NCBI GenBank assembly: GCA_036784855.1
Contig: JAZDSV010000010.1
Coordinates: 310,001-374,000 of the forward strand
Origin: Aphelidium insulamus
Taxonomy: Eukaryota > Aphelidiomycota > Aphelidea > Aphelidiaceae
DNA length: 64,000 nucleotides
Direction: 5' to 3'
How positions within the stretch are numbered: the stretch's first letter is position 1; each line of letters opens with the position of its first letter. Made by a program: the position numbers and the translations under genes. This document shows, piece by piece, positions 10,131 to 19,705 of the stretch. The notes beneath the pieces were generated by a model, which was not told the DNA's origin, ran no database searches, and saw only the letters and a program-made list of their open reading frames with translations.

Positions 10131-10694
10131 TTACAGATTTTTAATGGAGCAGCTTAATTTGTTGTTCTTCGGTTTCACACATTTCAATACCTTGCTTTGC
10201 GAATAGGCACCGCTTACCTCCGATTTCACACAATTCTTGTCGAGATTTTGGGTCATCAAACTGCCTTTCTTGTGTTTGCATTTGGAATCACTGTATATCG
10301 GTGTGATGATTGTTGTTTTGCTTTGAAAGATAGTCTGCTGCCACTCAGACTTGCGGTAGGACTTGATGCAGTTTTTGATTTTCTTAATTACCGCATATTG
10401 AACCGAAGAATCAGCACAGCCTTTTTTCGTGTACTGAAGTGTGACAACAAAAGTCCCTTTGATGTTAGATTTCTCAAAGTAACTTGTCAGCGCATCCGAC
10501 CATTTATTGCCAACGCGGCAGTGGTCATCCTTTGGCGATGGACATTTCAAAATTTTGGCCATTGTCGCTTGGTCTGTAGCCGACACCCGCTCGCCGTCCG
10601 GAGGATTGAGCGAAATCCAAAAACTAGATTTCCCGAGGCATGTGTCGGCGAGAAGGGCAACAGCGGCAGGCAAAATGATTGCAGCAAACTTCAT
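10131..10694 (-). CDS. Secreted eight-cysteine protein, family A copy 2
   Basis: Single exon, 187 aa, paralogous to the gene at 6845-7366. Signal peptide residues 1-21 (MKFAAIILPAAVALLADTCL); mature chain basic, Lys-rich, with eight cysteines in the family pattern. Recognisable family blocks are WSDALTSYFEKSNIKGTF before C3 and the terminal SKVLKCVKP...LSC. A TATAAAT element (10765-10771, read on the minus strand) lies about 70 nt upstream of the start. It stands between the TCAIM-like gene and the frameshifted copy 3. Function unknown. Confidence 0.75.
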   Translation of the reverse strand: MKFAAIILPAAVALLADTCLGKSSFWISLNPPDGERVSATDQATMAKILKCPSPKDDHCRVGNKWSDALTSYFEKSNIKGTFVVTLQYTKKGCADSSVQYAVIKKIKNCIKSYRKSEWQQTIFQSKTTIITPIYSDSKCKHKKGSLMTQNLDKNCVKSEVSGAYSQSKVLKCVKPKNNKLSCSIKNL

Positions 10695-11107
10695 TACTTC
10701 TTCGTTGAGTTTAAATTATGTTGAGAAACGTGAACGTGAGAAAAAAACGAGTTGCATGTGCAGCATTTATAGCAATTTTTTCACATTACACCGTGTTACG
10801 TTACAGTTTCAGCGATTGGCAATCACGGTAGCACCGAAACATGTGTCCAGTCTGCAGCTTCGATGCCAATACATTACTGTGTGTTACATGTCAAGATATA
10901 AGGAAATTATTAAGTGATTTTCTTATGAGGAAGTGCTCAAGAGAGTTGAAGTGCGATGGACAATCTATTCTTGTTAGATCTGTTCCTAAGGCATCCGTGT
11001 GGAATATCTATGCAGCGGTGTATTTGGCCAAATAGTTTCACAAGCTGGCATTGATCTCATATTTATTTTAACTAGCTGTCGGTGCCCAGAGCTGAATTGA
11101 ACCACGC
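10695..11107. other. Intergenic region with TATA-like element
   Basis: Upstream region of family A copy 2 and downstream region of copy 3. Holds the TATA-like element at 10765-10771; otherwise no gene, repeat or RNA is recognised. Chance frames on the plus strand are short and unlike any neighbour. Confidence 0.4.
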
Positions 11108-11663
11108 CTAGGGATTTTTAATGGTGCAAGTCACCTTGCCTTTTCTTTTCACGCAATTCATTACCTTGCTCTCCAATTTTATATCATTTATATATGGGAA
11201 TACGGTGCAAGAAGGGACAAGCTTATCCGACGAAGGAGTTGATTTCGGGTTCAGATTTTTGCATTTGTTGTCAACATAGTCTTCAGTGATCAAGCACGTG
11301 CCTTGCATGTACGACCTTTGCCAAAAGTCATATGTCTTGGAACACACTTAATTGGGTGATTCGCGCATGCCAAAAGTTGTCTTCGTTGCAGTTGAGTTGG
11401 CTAGTTAAGTACTCATTGTGGATAACGAAATTCCCCACGAGCTTTAACATCTCAAAATATCTCGTTAGCGCATCATCCCACGTCTTGGCTAAACGACAGG
11501 TGGACGAATGACAATCCGGAGACTTAAACAGGCGTGCATCGTTAATTAGCTTCCCATTCGCCACAGAAATCAAAAATTCATACTTGTAATATGCCCCCTT
11601 TCCCAGACATCTGTCGGCCAAAAGAACGAAAAGCAACAGGGAGATCACTGAAGCGCACTTCAT
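11108..11663 (-). pseudogene. Frameshifted secreted eight-cysteine gene, family A copy 3
   Basis: ATG at 11663 opens a signal peptide (MKCASVISLLLFVLLADRC) and the first half of a family A protein through C3 (WDDALTRYFEMLKLVGNF). Near 11340-11350 the frame shifts by one: the original frame ends at TGA 11328, while the C-terminal half with C4 to C8 (SKVMNCVKRKGKVTCTIKN) continues in another frame to 11108. Between the halves there is no room for an intron of normal size. It may be a recent pseudogene or an assembly error; the otherwise intact cysteine pattern argues that decay, if real, is recent. Confidence 0.65.
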
Positions 11664-11901
11664 TATTGTTACTATTGGCTTGTCGAAGTCGAGTGTTTGA
11701 ATACTGCGGATGCATGCCAAATTGGCGAATTTAAGCAATTTCGTCACGTTACACAAGTCAAAGTTGCACTTGCCAACGATTGGTCTATTTGAATATGCGA
11801 CGTTTCAGGCGGCATAATGGCGTCTGACATGTAACGCCGCAATGTAACACAGCGTTTCATAATTATTTAATGTCCATCGCATTATATTGCACGACATCGC
11901 G

Positions 11902-12811
11902 TCAACCCCGACGTAAACTGTCCAACCGCGCCTGCAAGTCGGCATCGTCTCCGTCTGCCGGCGCCGCGACCTTGACTGCACCGCCACCCATCGTTTCCCC
12001 GGCCGCCTGCTTGATGCCGCCTGTCGATGCGGCTGGTAACTGAGAATCATATGAATATATCCTATAATATGTATTAATACAGCATATTATACGTACACTC
12101 TGGTCAAGGCTGATGCCAATTTCATCCAGCACCTGCTGCACGATCTGATCAGACTCGGCCTCGTCGTCCTCCTCGTCCATGGCGTCGTCTATTGCATCGT
12201 TCATCATTTCCTCTTTCATCTCCATGACCTGAAAGCATATGTGATATGTATGTACATACATTCTATGATAGATAATACAGCTTGTGGATACCTCAGACTC
12301 CCGCTCAAAGTCCATCATGATCTTCTGGATAGCGGGCAGGTTGATCCTATTGTTCATGCTCTTCATGGCCTTGGTGACGCCGCGCATGGCCTCGGCCATT
12401 GTCTGGTTGGACCGCATGGTCTACATGCATGCATACCATGAGAAGAGATTCTCTCTGGGAGAGACATTATACTTGCCTGAATGCGCAGTGAGACGCCCTG
12501 CAGCTGTGTCCGCATCTGGTAGAACTTTTGGATGTAGCGCCGTGTGCGCACCAAATCCATGGCCTGGATCTTGCATGCATTCTACACAGCAATAGTGGTA
12601 GTACTAGCGGTAGAGACTGGGTGTGTGCATCTGCCCGCCTCACGTTCTGGCCGGCGCGGGCACTCTTCTTGATGTCGGCAATGAGCTTCTTCTCGTTCTG
12701 CTCCAGCTTCTGCCGCTCTCTGTCCAGGTCACGCATGGCCTTGGTGAGAGAGCGCTGGTGCTGCCGCAGCATCTCGGCCGGGGTCTTGCCGCCGCCAAAC
12801 AGGAAGGACAT
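11902..12811 (-). CDS. CHMP2A: ESCRT-III subunit CHMP2/Vps2
   Basis: Five exons on the minus strand: 12811..12644, 12581..12477, 12420..12292, 12228..12097 and 12039..11902, giving 223 aa, close to the 222 aa of human CHMP2A. Start MSFLFGGGKTPAEMLRQHQR matches the family. The basic helix 1-2 hairpin, MDLVRTRRYIQKFYQMRTQL, KGVTKAM-type and MKEEMMNDAIDDAMDEEDD blocks all align, and the C-terminus ADLQARLDSLRRG is a MIM1-type motif for the Vps4 MIT domain. The protein polymerises on endosomal and other membranes in the final ESCRT steps. Intron 2 uses a GC donor (CAG then GCAAGT). The gene shares a 90 bp divergent promoter with ABHD13. Confidence 0.95.
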
Positions 12812-12901
12812 TGCTGTATTGGTGGATTGTACAAGTGTGTGTGTGTGTGCGTGTGTGTGTGTAAGGAGAAGGAGAACACACAGACACACACACACAATTG
12901 C
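12812..12901. promoter_or_regulatory. Bidirectional promoter with (GT)n/(AC)n inverted repeat
   Basis: The whole interval between the CHMP2 start (12811, minus) and the ABHD13 start (12902, plus) is 90 bp. It contains a GTGTGTGTGTGCGTGTGT tract followed, after a purine-rich GGAGAAGGAGAA spacer, by an ACACACAGACACACACAC tract, so the two arms can pair as an imperfect hairpin or form Z-DNA. Both genes must take their promoter from here or from the neighbouring gene body. Confidence 0.55.
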
Positions 12902-14121
12902 ATGGCCAAGGTCGCCGTGACCGCGCTGTTGGCCGTGCCTGCGGCGTATGTGGGCGTGACGGCGCTGGCCACGGTGGCGCTGCAGAACCGGCTGGTGTAT
13001 TGCGGCTACTGGCCGGTGGGTGGACGCGGCCGCACTGCGCCTCAGTGGCTCCGCGATGGCATTGCTTCGGGGCAGGTGCGCTTAATTGCTGGTAACATGT
13101 ATCTGCCATGTACACATACTTATCCCAACTGTGTGTGCATACACAGGTGCGGGAACGGTGGCTGCGTGCGGCCGACGCGACCCGCTTGCAGACATTCTGC
13201 ATCAACACGCGAGCTCCAGGTGTCGGAGGCCAACTTCAGGGACGGCCACTGCAGCTTGTCTACTTGCAGGGGCAGGTGGCGGTGCTGTAGTCACCATACT
13301 TCACTACTATATCACAGGTGTGTGTAGCAATGCTGGCAGCGTATATGAGCGGCATAGTGTGATCAACATGCTGTGCGAGTGTTTACGCAGAGCCGCTCCA
13401 GATCGCCCGTCGCGCATCGTGTACCCGCACTACCGCGGCTATGGACAGAGTGGCGGCCGAAGCACCGAACGCGGTCTCCAGCTGGATGCCGAGGCCGTGA
13501 TGGATGACGTGCTGTGTCCGGATATGGACACAATTGTTTACGGGCACTCCATCGGTATGTCTGGTATAAATACATGCCACTCTTATGGTCAGGTGGCGCG
13601 GTGACACTGTACGCCGCATCTCACCCCAAGTACCGCGACCGAGTTGCGGGAGTGGTGCTGGAGAATACTTTTACAAGCGTGGAGGCTGTGATGCGATCTC
13701 ACTTGCCGCCTGTCACGGGGTGGCTGCTGCACACTGCAGTTGCCAAAAGTAGAATACTACGCCGCTCTCTGCTGTGGAACGAGTGGCCGAACGCGGATCG
13801 AATTCAACGGGTACTCATACACACTTATATGATGTTAGTAGTTATTATAGTTAATCTGTGCAGGTGACTGCGCCAATGTTGATTACGGCTGGTCAGCGTG
13901 ATGTAAGGGTTCTTTAGTTATAGAGTCACGTATATAGTTTTTATGAACAGGAAATATTTCCGTGCACCGAGAGCAGAGAACTGCACAAGCTTGCCGCAAC
14001 GAACAACAAGGGGAATGCACGCTTGGTAGAGTTTGCGCTAGGCACGCACGATACAACGTGGCAACAGCCGGGATTCTCCACCACGCTGACCGCCTTCATT
14101 GCCGACACTGCCTATAAATAG
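12902..14121 (+). CDS. ABHD13: Alpha/beta hydrolase, ABHD13/BEM46 family
   Basis: Six exons: 12902..13075, 13147..13271, 13328..13554, 13593..13810, 13864..13902 and 13951..14121, giving 317 aa. An N-terminal hydrophobic anchor (residues 5-30) is followed by the hydrolase fold: VYLQGNAGSVYER (oxyanion region, HGNAG in relatives), YPHYRGYGQSGGRS, nucleophile elbow YGHSIGGAV (Ser), VLENTFTSVEAVMRS, acid TAGQRDEIFP (Asp) and GTHDTTW (His). All catalytic positions are present. The family is membrane-associated; its substrate is not well established. Intron 2 is the least certain: a GC donor (GGG then GCAGGT) gives exactly the conserved NAG motif, whereas a GT donor would insert extra residues. 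Intron sizes are 71, 56, 38, 53 and 48 nt. Confidence 0.85.
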
Positions 14122-14245
14122 AACTTGCATCTTATTTATAGACGACTGCGGTAGTGGGTGATATTTCTGGGTGCTGCACGTTGATAGACACGCGACACAT
14201 AAATACAAGTTGGAATCGATAGCATCCATCCAAGCTGTAGCCGCC

Positions 14246-17025
14246 ATGTGCTCACGCGTGCCCACAGTGCAGTGGGAGGCGCCGTGCACCCATAACGCAC
14301 TCCGCACATGTCTGTTCCGCTCGCGCCAGAATCCCTCACAAGAACACCAACAACAAATCGCGCCAGTCACAGTGCAGCTAATGAAGCGCACCGAACAGCA
14401 ACAGACACCGGCACCAGCTCCCGCGGAGTCTGATACAACTGGCACCATCGTGCTGGGAGTTGCCGGCTCGTTGGTCGCAGTGGCCCTCGTCCTGCTCTTC
14501 ATCTACTTGATCATGCGGTACCGGCAGATGGAGGCTGACCGCGCAATCCTTGCCGCGCAGTTTGGTTCGTAGTTTTGTGTACTATACAATTTGTGTGGTA
14601 TCTTGTATAGGACCACACTGTAAATGTATAATGTATACATACAAGCACACTAACTTGAACGCGCGTTTGTATTACACTGACACACTGGCTTCACTTGCTT
14701 ATTGACATATTTCTTATTCAAACGCTGTGGAACTGACACTCTTACACTCATTGACACACATTGACACACATTGACACACACTCATTGACACACTCATCGA
14801 CACACACTCATTGACACACTCATTGACACATCGTTAACACACTTCATTCATTGCATACACTCACTGACACGCTGTTCATTGACACATTGCCATATATATT
14901 TATGAATATATATATATATATGCACATATATATACCTATTAATAATCTGTGCAGCGGACCCATCCAAGGCCGAGGCGCCCGCAGACAGTCAACAACAGTC
15001 GGCGCCGTCACACTCGCGTCGACACAAGACCGATACTTCAGCATCTGGCAGCGCTGAGCCATCTCCTGCTGCCGCCGCCAGGGGTGCCGTCAAATCGCAG
15101 TCGGTGGCGCGTCTGCTGGCCGTGTCCACAAGCTCCGCGTCCGCGCCCAGTCCCAGTCAGACCGGAAGTTCCGTGCGGCCGTTGCTGCCGTCCCCGCGCT
15201 CGCCGACTTCGGCTTCCAAGCAACAAGGCGGTGACCACCATGCCGACGAGTACATTCCCACCAACATTCCGGCTGCTGCGTCTGTGGCCTCCGTGGGTCC
15301 TGTGCCGCCGACTCGTACGCCACAGCAACAGTCTGTAAAGCCGCACATACACTCGCAGGCACAACCTCGACAGTCTCCCCACAGTTCCGTGGCGGCATTG
15401 CGCCAACAACAGCCTCAGCAGGCCAACACGTCGCCATCTCCACTGCGGCATCAACAGCAGCAGCATGGCAGCATTCACTCCATGAACAATCTGGCACCGA
15501 CGCGCTCCTCACCGAACCTTGCAATGGCCGCCATGTCTGGAGGCAGAGGCGTTGGCCCACAGCAATCAGGTGTTCGACCAGGTGACAGGCAGCCACCGCA
15601 AAACAGAGGGCCGACAGCGGCACCATCCACGAGTCCCGCCGCATCCCCGGCCCGCCAGCGCAACTCACCACACCAGCCACCTGGGCATCAGCAATCTGCA
15701 GCACGTGGGCGCGAAGTGGTTATTGCACCCACTGGCGGCGGCGTTGGCAACACCACCACCGGCTACGGCGCCACCACCCTGAGCACACTTATTGCCACGG
15801 GCGTGCGTACCGTGGCTGTGCCCGGCTACCTCAAACTGCCGCCCACGTGCTACACACCGCTCAATGCCATCGGCGAGGGCGGCGAGGGCGCCATCTGGAA
15901 AGCCTACATCACCGACGAGACACTGGAGGCCCTCTCGGCTGATCGACAGCTGCTGCACCACCGGCCCGGTGATGGTGCCGATGCGCAGCGTCTGTCGGAC
16001 TTTGCACAGCGTGTGCAGCACTTTGAGCGTGAGGTGGTGCGGGTGCCGGGTCGCACTCCCGCCGAGCGGCCGCGTGACCAGCGCGTGGTCATAGTGGCCG
16101 TCAAGGTGACGTATGTCGCCGAGAACCAGGCCGTGTACCCGGGCGAAGTGCAGGACAAGTTCTACCAAGAGGTGTCCATCCTGGCCACGCTGCAGAACCA
16201 CCCCAACATTGTGGAGCTGGTCGGGTACTGCGACGAGGGCCAACTCTCGCTCATCATGAAGATGTACTACGCCAACTTGAAATCGCTCCTCTACGCCGGC
16301 GGGGAGTTTGAGGCAAGTACTATATATCTAGACGATACTCGTCCTATATTCGCTCTACATTAATATCGTTATAGACTCTGCCCGTGTTTGACTTTGCCGA
16401 AGACCTGGCCAACGCCATGACCGAGATGCACAACAACGGCATCATTCACTGCGACTTGAAGAGTCCCAACCTGCTGGTGGACCATGATGGCAAGCGCCTC
16501 AAACTGGTGGTGACTGATTTCGGTGTGTCGCAGGTCGAATCGGCGTTTGAGCAGGTTCGCATGCGCATCAATGTCGTGGTGGATGCCGCGTCGTTCAGCT
16601 ACGCCGCACCCGAAGTGCTCGAGTCGTTCTTTGCCGACCCGGGCGCCGCCAAGAAGACCGGCGAGGGCACCACGGTCGCGCTCTACAATGAAGCGGACCC
16701 ATCTCGCGATATTTACGCCGCCGCCGTCATCATCTGGGAGATGTTGGCCAAGGAGCTGGCGTTCCTCAACATCCCCGCCCAAACCATATATCAGATAGTT
16801 GTGCAGCAGAACGTGCGGCCGCCGCTCCCGTTCGACTGGCAGAGCGCCACCAGCGACAACATGAAGGCGGCGTGGCGACGGTACGAGAAGCGGTTCGGTA
16901 CGTCGGCTGTGGAGGCACTGGCGCGGCTGGTGCAGATCTGCTGGGCCGCTGAAACAGAGAGGCGATTGTCGGCGCAGGTGCTCAGCGAGTGGATCGGTGA
17001 CATTCGCAAGTCGCACAATCTATAG
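14246..17025 (+). CDS. Membrane-anchored TKL-type protein kinase
   Basis: Modelled as three exons: 14246..14564, 14955..16312 and 16375..17025, giving 775 aa. There is no signal peptide, but one transmembrane helix (about residues 66-91, TGTIVLGVAGSLVAVALVLL) is followed by basic residues. A long Ser/Pro/Gln-rich region (about 110-400) leads to the kinase domain: GEGGEGAIWKAY (about 412), VAVKV (about 488), PNIVELVGYCDEGQL, HCDLKSPNLLV (about 584, HCD in place of HRD), TDFGVSQ (about 607) and YAAPEVLE. Some 75 residues lie between the glycine loop and the lysine, far more than usual. Intron 1 is 390 nt, repeat-filled and atypically long; its phase fits, but the first exon could be a separate small gene. 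Intron 2 has a GC donor (GAG then GCAAGT). Confidence 0.7.
14746..14892 (+). repeat. Degenerate tandem repeat of CACTCATTGACACA units
   Basis: Ten or so imperfect copies of TTGACACAC / CTCATTGACACA lie inside the unusually long first intron of the kinase gene. The repeat expansion probably explains why this intron is 390 nt when most are 40-65 nt. Confidence 0.8.
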
Positions 17026-17198
17026 ATATGTATTGATTTAGAGTTGGTCGTGCTACTAAGCTTGGACTATTCACAATTTTCTTGTTTCCAGTGCCTGAAA
17101 TCTGTTCTCGTGTGCAGTTATTGCTAAAAGATGCGATATGATTTTTGGATACAACGGGTCATTCTTTGCGGTGTTAACAGTAATCCATGGAACGCTTG

Positions 17199-17273
17199 AA
17201 AGTCCGCCAATCTTCGGAACTTCAATTTTCAGTTTCCGACAAAAAGCTGCTGCAGGGTATTTAAAAGTCCGCC
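17199..17273 (+). promoter_or_regulatory. Paired AAAGTCCGCC motifs, family B copy 1
   Basis: AAAGTCCGCC occurs at 17199-17208 and again at 17264-17273, the second followed by a TATA-like CATAAAATG. The same pair, with about the same spacing and flanks, recurs before the next paralog (18305-18384). The gene start is 17320. Confidence 0.6.
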
Positions 17274-17319
17274 ACGCATAAAATGTACCTTGTCGCGAGT
17301 ATAGACTCTTATTACTATC

Positions 17320-18027
17320 ATGCAGAACCAAATTTTTGTTTTAGCCCTGCTCGCCTCGCTGGCGTCTGGAAGGAAGTTGTTTCGGCCAGGACCGTCCCTT
17401 GGCAACACAATAAAGGCATTCATGCGCGACATCATGTACTTGCGCACAGCCGAAGAAGTACGCGACGTATGCAACAAGAATGTAGAGTACACATCCACCG
17501 CGGAAACGAACGTAATTTGTCAAATGAACATCGGCGAAATCACGAGAAGGTTCAAATTCCTGTTCTTTTTTAATGCACTGCCCGAGAACAAATGTGGCCC
17601 AAAATTTCGACATTACCGAATGACGAGATCAGGCAAGGTTCGCAGCCTTCATTCTCTTATTGGCTTGAAGATGAGCGGAGTGGAGCCATTTGAAAAAGCA
17701 GATTGCACACGTGCCATTATAATGGTCATGCAAACCGACGAATTCAAATCGATACTGGATCGAGCCATCGCTGAGTCTGGCATTCCGTTGGAGAAGCTTC
17801 CGGCCAATATCAAACAATCGGTTGCCACGGCGACAGGTCACTGGAACCGTTTTCGCCGCAGCGAAGGCCTTCAAGCACTGCAAGTATTGTTTGAGTTTCT
17901 CGCGCTTGTTGGCATTTTTCTCACCATCGGATGGCCGATTGTAATTGCCGTACTGCTGTTCGATGGCAGCGGCAATGGTGGTAGCGATATTTCATACGGA
18001 GAGCTTCAATGCACCTGTAATTGGTAA
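17320..18027 (+). CDS. Secreted/membrane protein, family B copy 1
   Basis: Single exon, 235 aa. Signal peptide residues 1-17 (MQNQIFVLALLASLASG); a conserved block FMRDIMYLRTAEEVRDVC, a cysteine-bearing globular region with RFKFLFFFNALPENKCG and SLHSLIGLK, then a single transmembrane helix near residues 188-215 and a short Gly/Ser/Cys tail. It is the first of three tandem paralogs on the plus strand (next at 18431 and 19706). Predicted topology is type I: lumenal or extracellular domain with a short C-terminal tail. No outside family recognised. Promoter with duplicated AAAGTCCGCC motif. Confidence 0.75.
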   Translation: MQNQIFVLALLASLASGRKLFRPGPSLGNTIKAFMRDIMYLRTAEEVRDVCNKNVEYTSTAETNVICQMNIGEITRRFKFLFFFNALPENKCGPKFRHYRMTRSGKVRSLHSLIGLKMSGVEPFEKADCTRAIIMVMQTDEFKSILDRAIAESGIPLEKLPANIKQSVATATGHWNRFRRSEGLQALQVLFEFLALVGIFLTIGWPIVIAVLLFDGSGNGGSDISYGELQCTCNW

Positions 18028-18430
18028 TGAGTGGCGTAGTTGAAGTTCCTCACTTCAATACAGCGATTGATTTTATGTCATGAAAATATTGATATTTGGC
18101 TTGGAATACTGTTCATGCAGAAAGTTTTCTCGTTTAATACACCGATATGGATAATTCTGACCTTAGCCATAATATTACGATAGCATGTGTGATATTACGC
18201 TGTTATATTGTCACCGGATACAACGGCGTGTGCCACTACCTGATAGCGGCCATTTTTACAGTGCATCGCAGATAAACCCACGCGTTAACCCCCAAATGCA
18301 ATTGAAAGTCCGCCAATCTAGAAAACAGCCTGATTGCTTCGGAATTTCAATTTTCAGTCTCCGCAGAACTATTCAAAGTCCGCCGCGCATAAAATGGATC
18401 TTGTCGCGAGGGTGGATGCGGCTTACTATC
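18028..18430 (+). other. Intergenic region with duplicated promoter block
   Basis: Contains, from about 18300, a copy of the block that precedes family B copy 1 (see paired motifs). No gene is seen. Confidence 0.5.
18305..18384 (+). promoter_or_regulatory. Paired AAAGTCCGCC motifs, family B copy 2
   Basis: AAAGTCCGCC at 18305-18314 (continuing AATCT, as in copy 1) and at 18375-18384 (continuing GCGCATAAAATGG). Between them is the shared phrase TTCAATTTTCAGT. The gene start is at 18431. Confidence 0.6.
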
Positions 18431-19153
18431 ATGCACAACCAGTTGATGGTGTTCGCACTCCTAGCCACGTTGGCGTGTGGTATGAAACTGTTCCGGCCAG
18501 GTCAATCGGTCGGCAAGACTATAAAGGCATTCATGCGCGACGTCATGTACTTGCGCACAGCCGAAGAAGTACGCGTCGTATGCGATAAGAATGCGGAGTA
18601 CACATCCACCGCAGAAACGAACATAATCTGTCAAATGAACAACGACGAAATCGAGAGACGATTCAAATTCCTGTTCTACTTCAACGGTCTGCCAGAGACC
18701 CTGTGTGGCACGGAATTCCACAACTACCGAATGACAAGCGGTGGCCAGGTTCGCAGCCTTCACGCGCTTATTGGTATGGGGATGCGCACGGTGCATTTTT
18801 TCGAGAAGCAAAAATGCACACGCACGGTTATAAAATTCATGCGAACCGACGACTTCAAATCAGTATTAGATCAGGCCATCACTGAATCTGGCGTGCCAAT
18901 GGAGCAGCTTCCAGTCAATATCAAACGTTCAGTGGCAACGACGACGGGTCGCTGGAACCGATTTCGTCGCGGTGAATTCTTTGAAGCAATGCAAGTTACG
19001 TTTAGTTTCCTCGCGTTCGCTGCTGTATTCGTCACAGTTGGATGGGTTTTTTTCCTGGCCTTCCTCATTTACACAGATAACAGTAGTGGCAACAGTAGCG
19101 ACGGTGCCTATGCAATGAGCCAGTGCATTATGAACGGTTCGCACTGCTACTGA
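18431..19153 (+). CDS. Secreted/membrane protein, family B copy 2
   Basis: Single exon, 240 aa from the ATG at 18431; an upstream in-frame extension to 18185 has no supporting homology, and this start aligns with copy 1. Signal peptide MHNQLMVFALLATLACG, then KLFRPGQSVGKTIKAFMRDV, nearly identical to copy 1. Conserved cysteines and the C-terminal membrane helix (FSFLAFAAVFVTVGWVFFLA) follow. The tail ends MSQCIMNGSHCY, adding two cysteines. Copy 1 and copy 2 are the closest pair, and their promoters were duplicated together with the coding region. Confidence 0.75.
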   Translation: MHNQLMVFALLATLACGMKLFRPGQSVGKTIKAFMRDVMYLRTAEEVRVVCDKNAEYTSTAETNIICQMNNDEIERRFKFLFYFNGLPETLCGTEFHNYRMTSGGQVRSLHALIGMGMRTVHFFEKQKCTRTVIKFMRTDDFKSVLDQAITESGVPMEQLPVNIKRSVATTTGRWNRFRRGEFFEAMQVTFSFLAFAAVFVTVGWVFFLAFLIYTDNSSGNSSDGAYAMSQCIMNGSHCY

Positions 19154-19705
19154 GAAGGGAGAGCGCCAAGTTGCGTCAATCCAGCGGTGATAATACACAC
19201 CCAACTTCGCTGAAATAAACGTTGCTTCTGAAAATATGAAGCTTGATAACATACACGTGGCAAGTGGAGAAAGTTGCCTTCTGTAGTCGATGACAAATTA
19301 TCATCACACCCTGTAGGTGTGCCCTATATTGTATGTCCGATAACCTACAGTTAATGCAACCGTATTTCTTAGGGCGTTTGGTACTTGAACCATTTCCGTT
19401 CCGACGTATCGGCCGAGCCCTGGCAGACGTTGACAACCTCTCGGCTTCCGTCAGGATTCAGCGAGTGTGGCAGAGACTCTCTTTATTGTGGCGCATGAGA
19501 CGGCTATGTCACTGGCCGCGCGGCAGTAATTTGATACCTCCAAAATCTCTTTTTCTCTCATCTCTAGTGCGAACTATCGCGCGAACGATCATCGTACCAA
19601 CGGGCACAAAGCAGGGGTAAAATGCAACCAATCATTGCCCACTCTCGAGGCTGCAGATTTAAATTCCGCCGCACAGCCGTACGCACACGCAGGAAATCGG
19701 CAAAA
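19154..19705 (+). other. Intergenic region
   Basis: No convincing gene. It holds the promoter of family B copy 3, where only one degenerate version of the motif (AAATTCCGCC near 19662) is found. An in-frame ATG at 19622 exists but would put 28 residues in front of the signal peptide. Confidence 0.4.
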
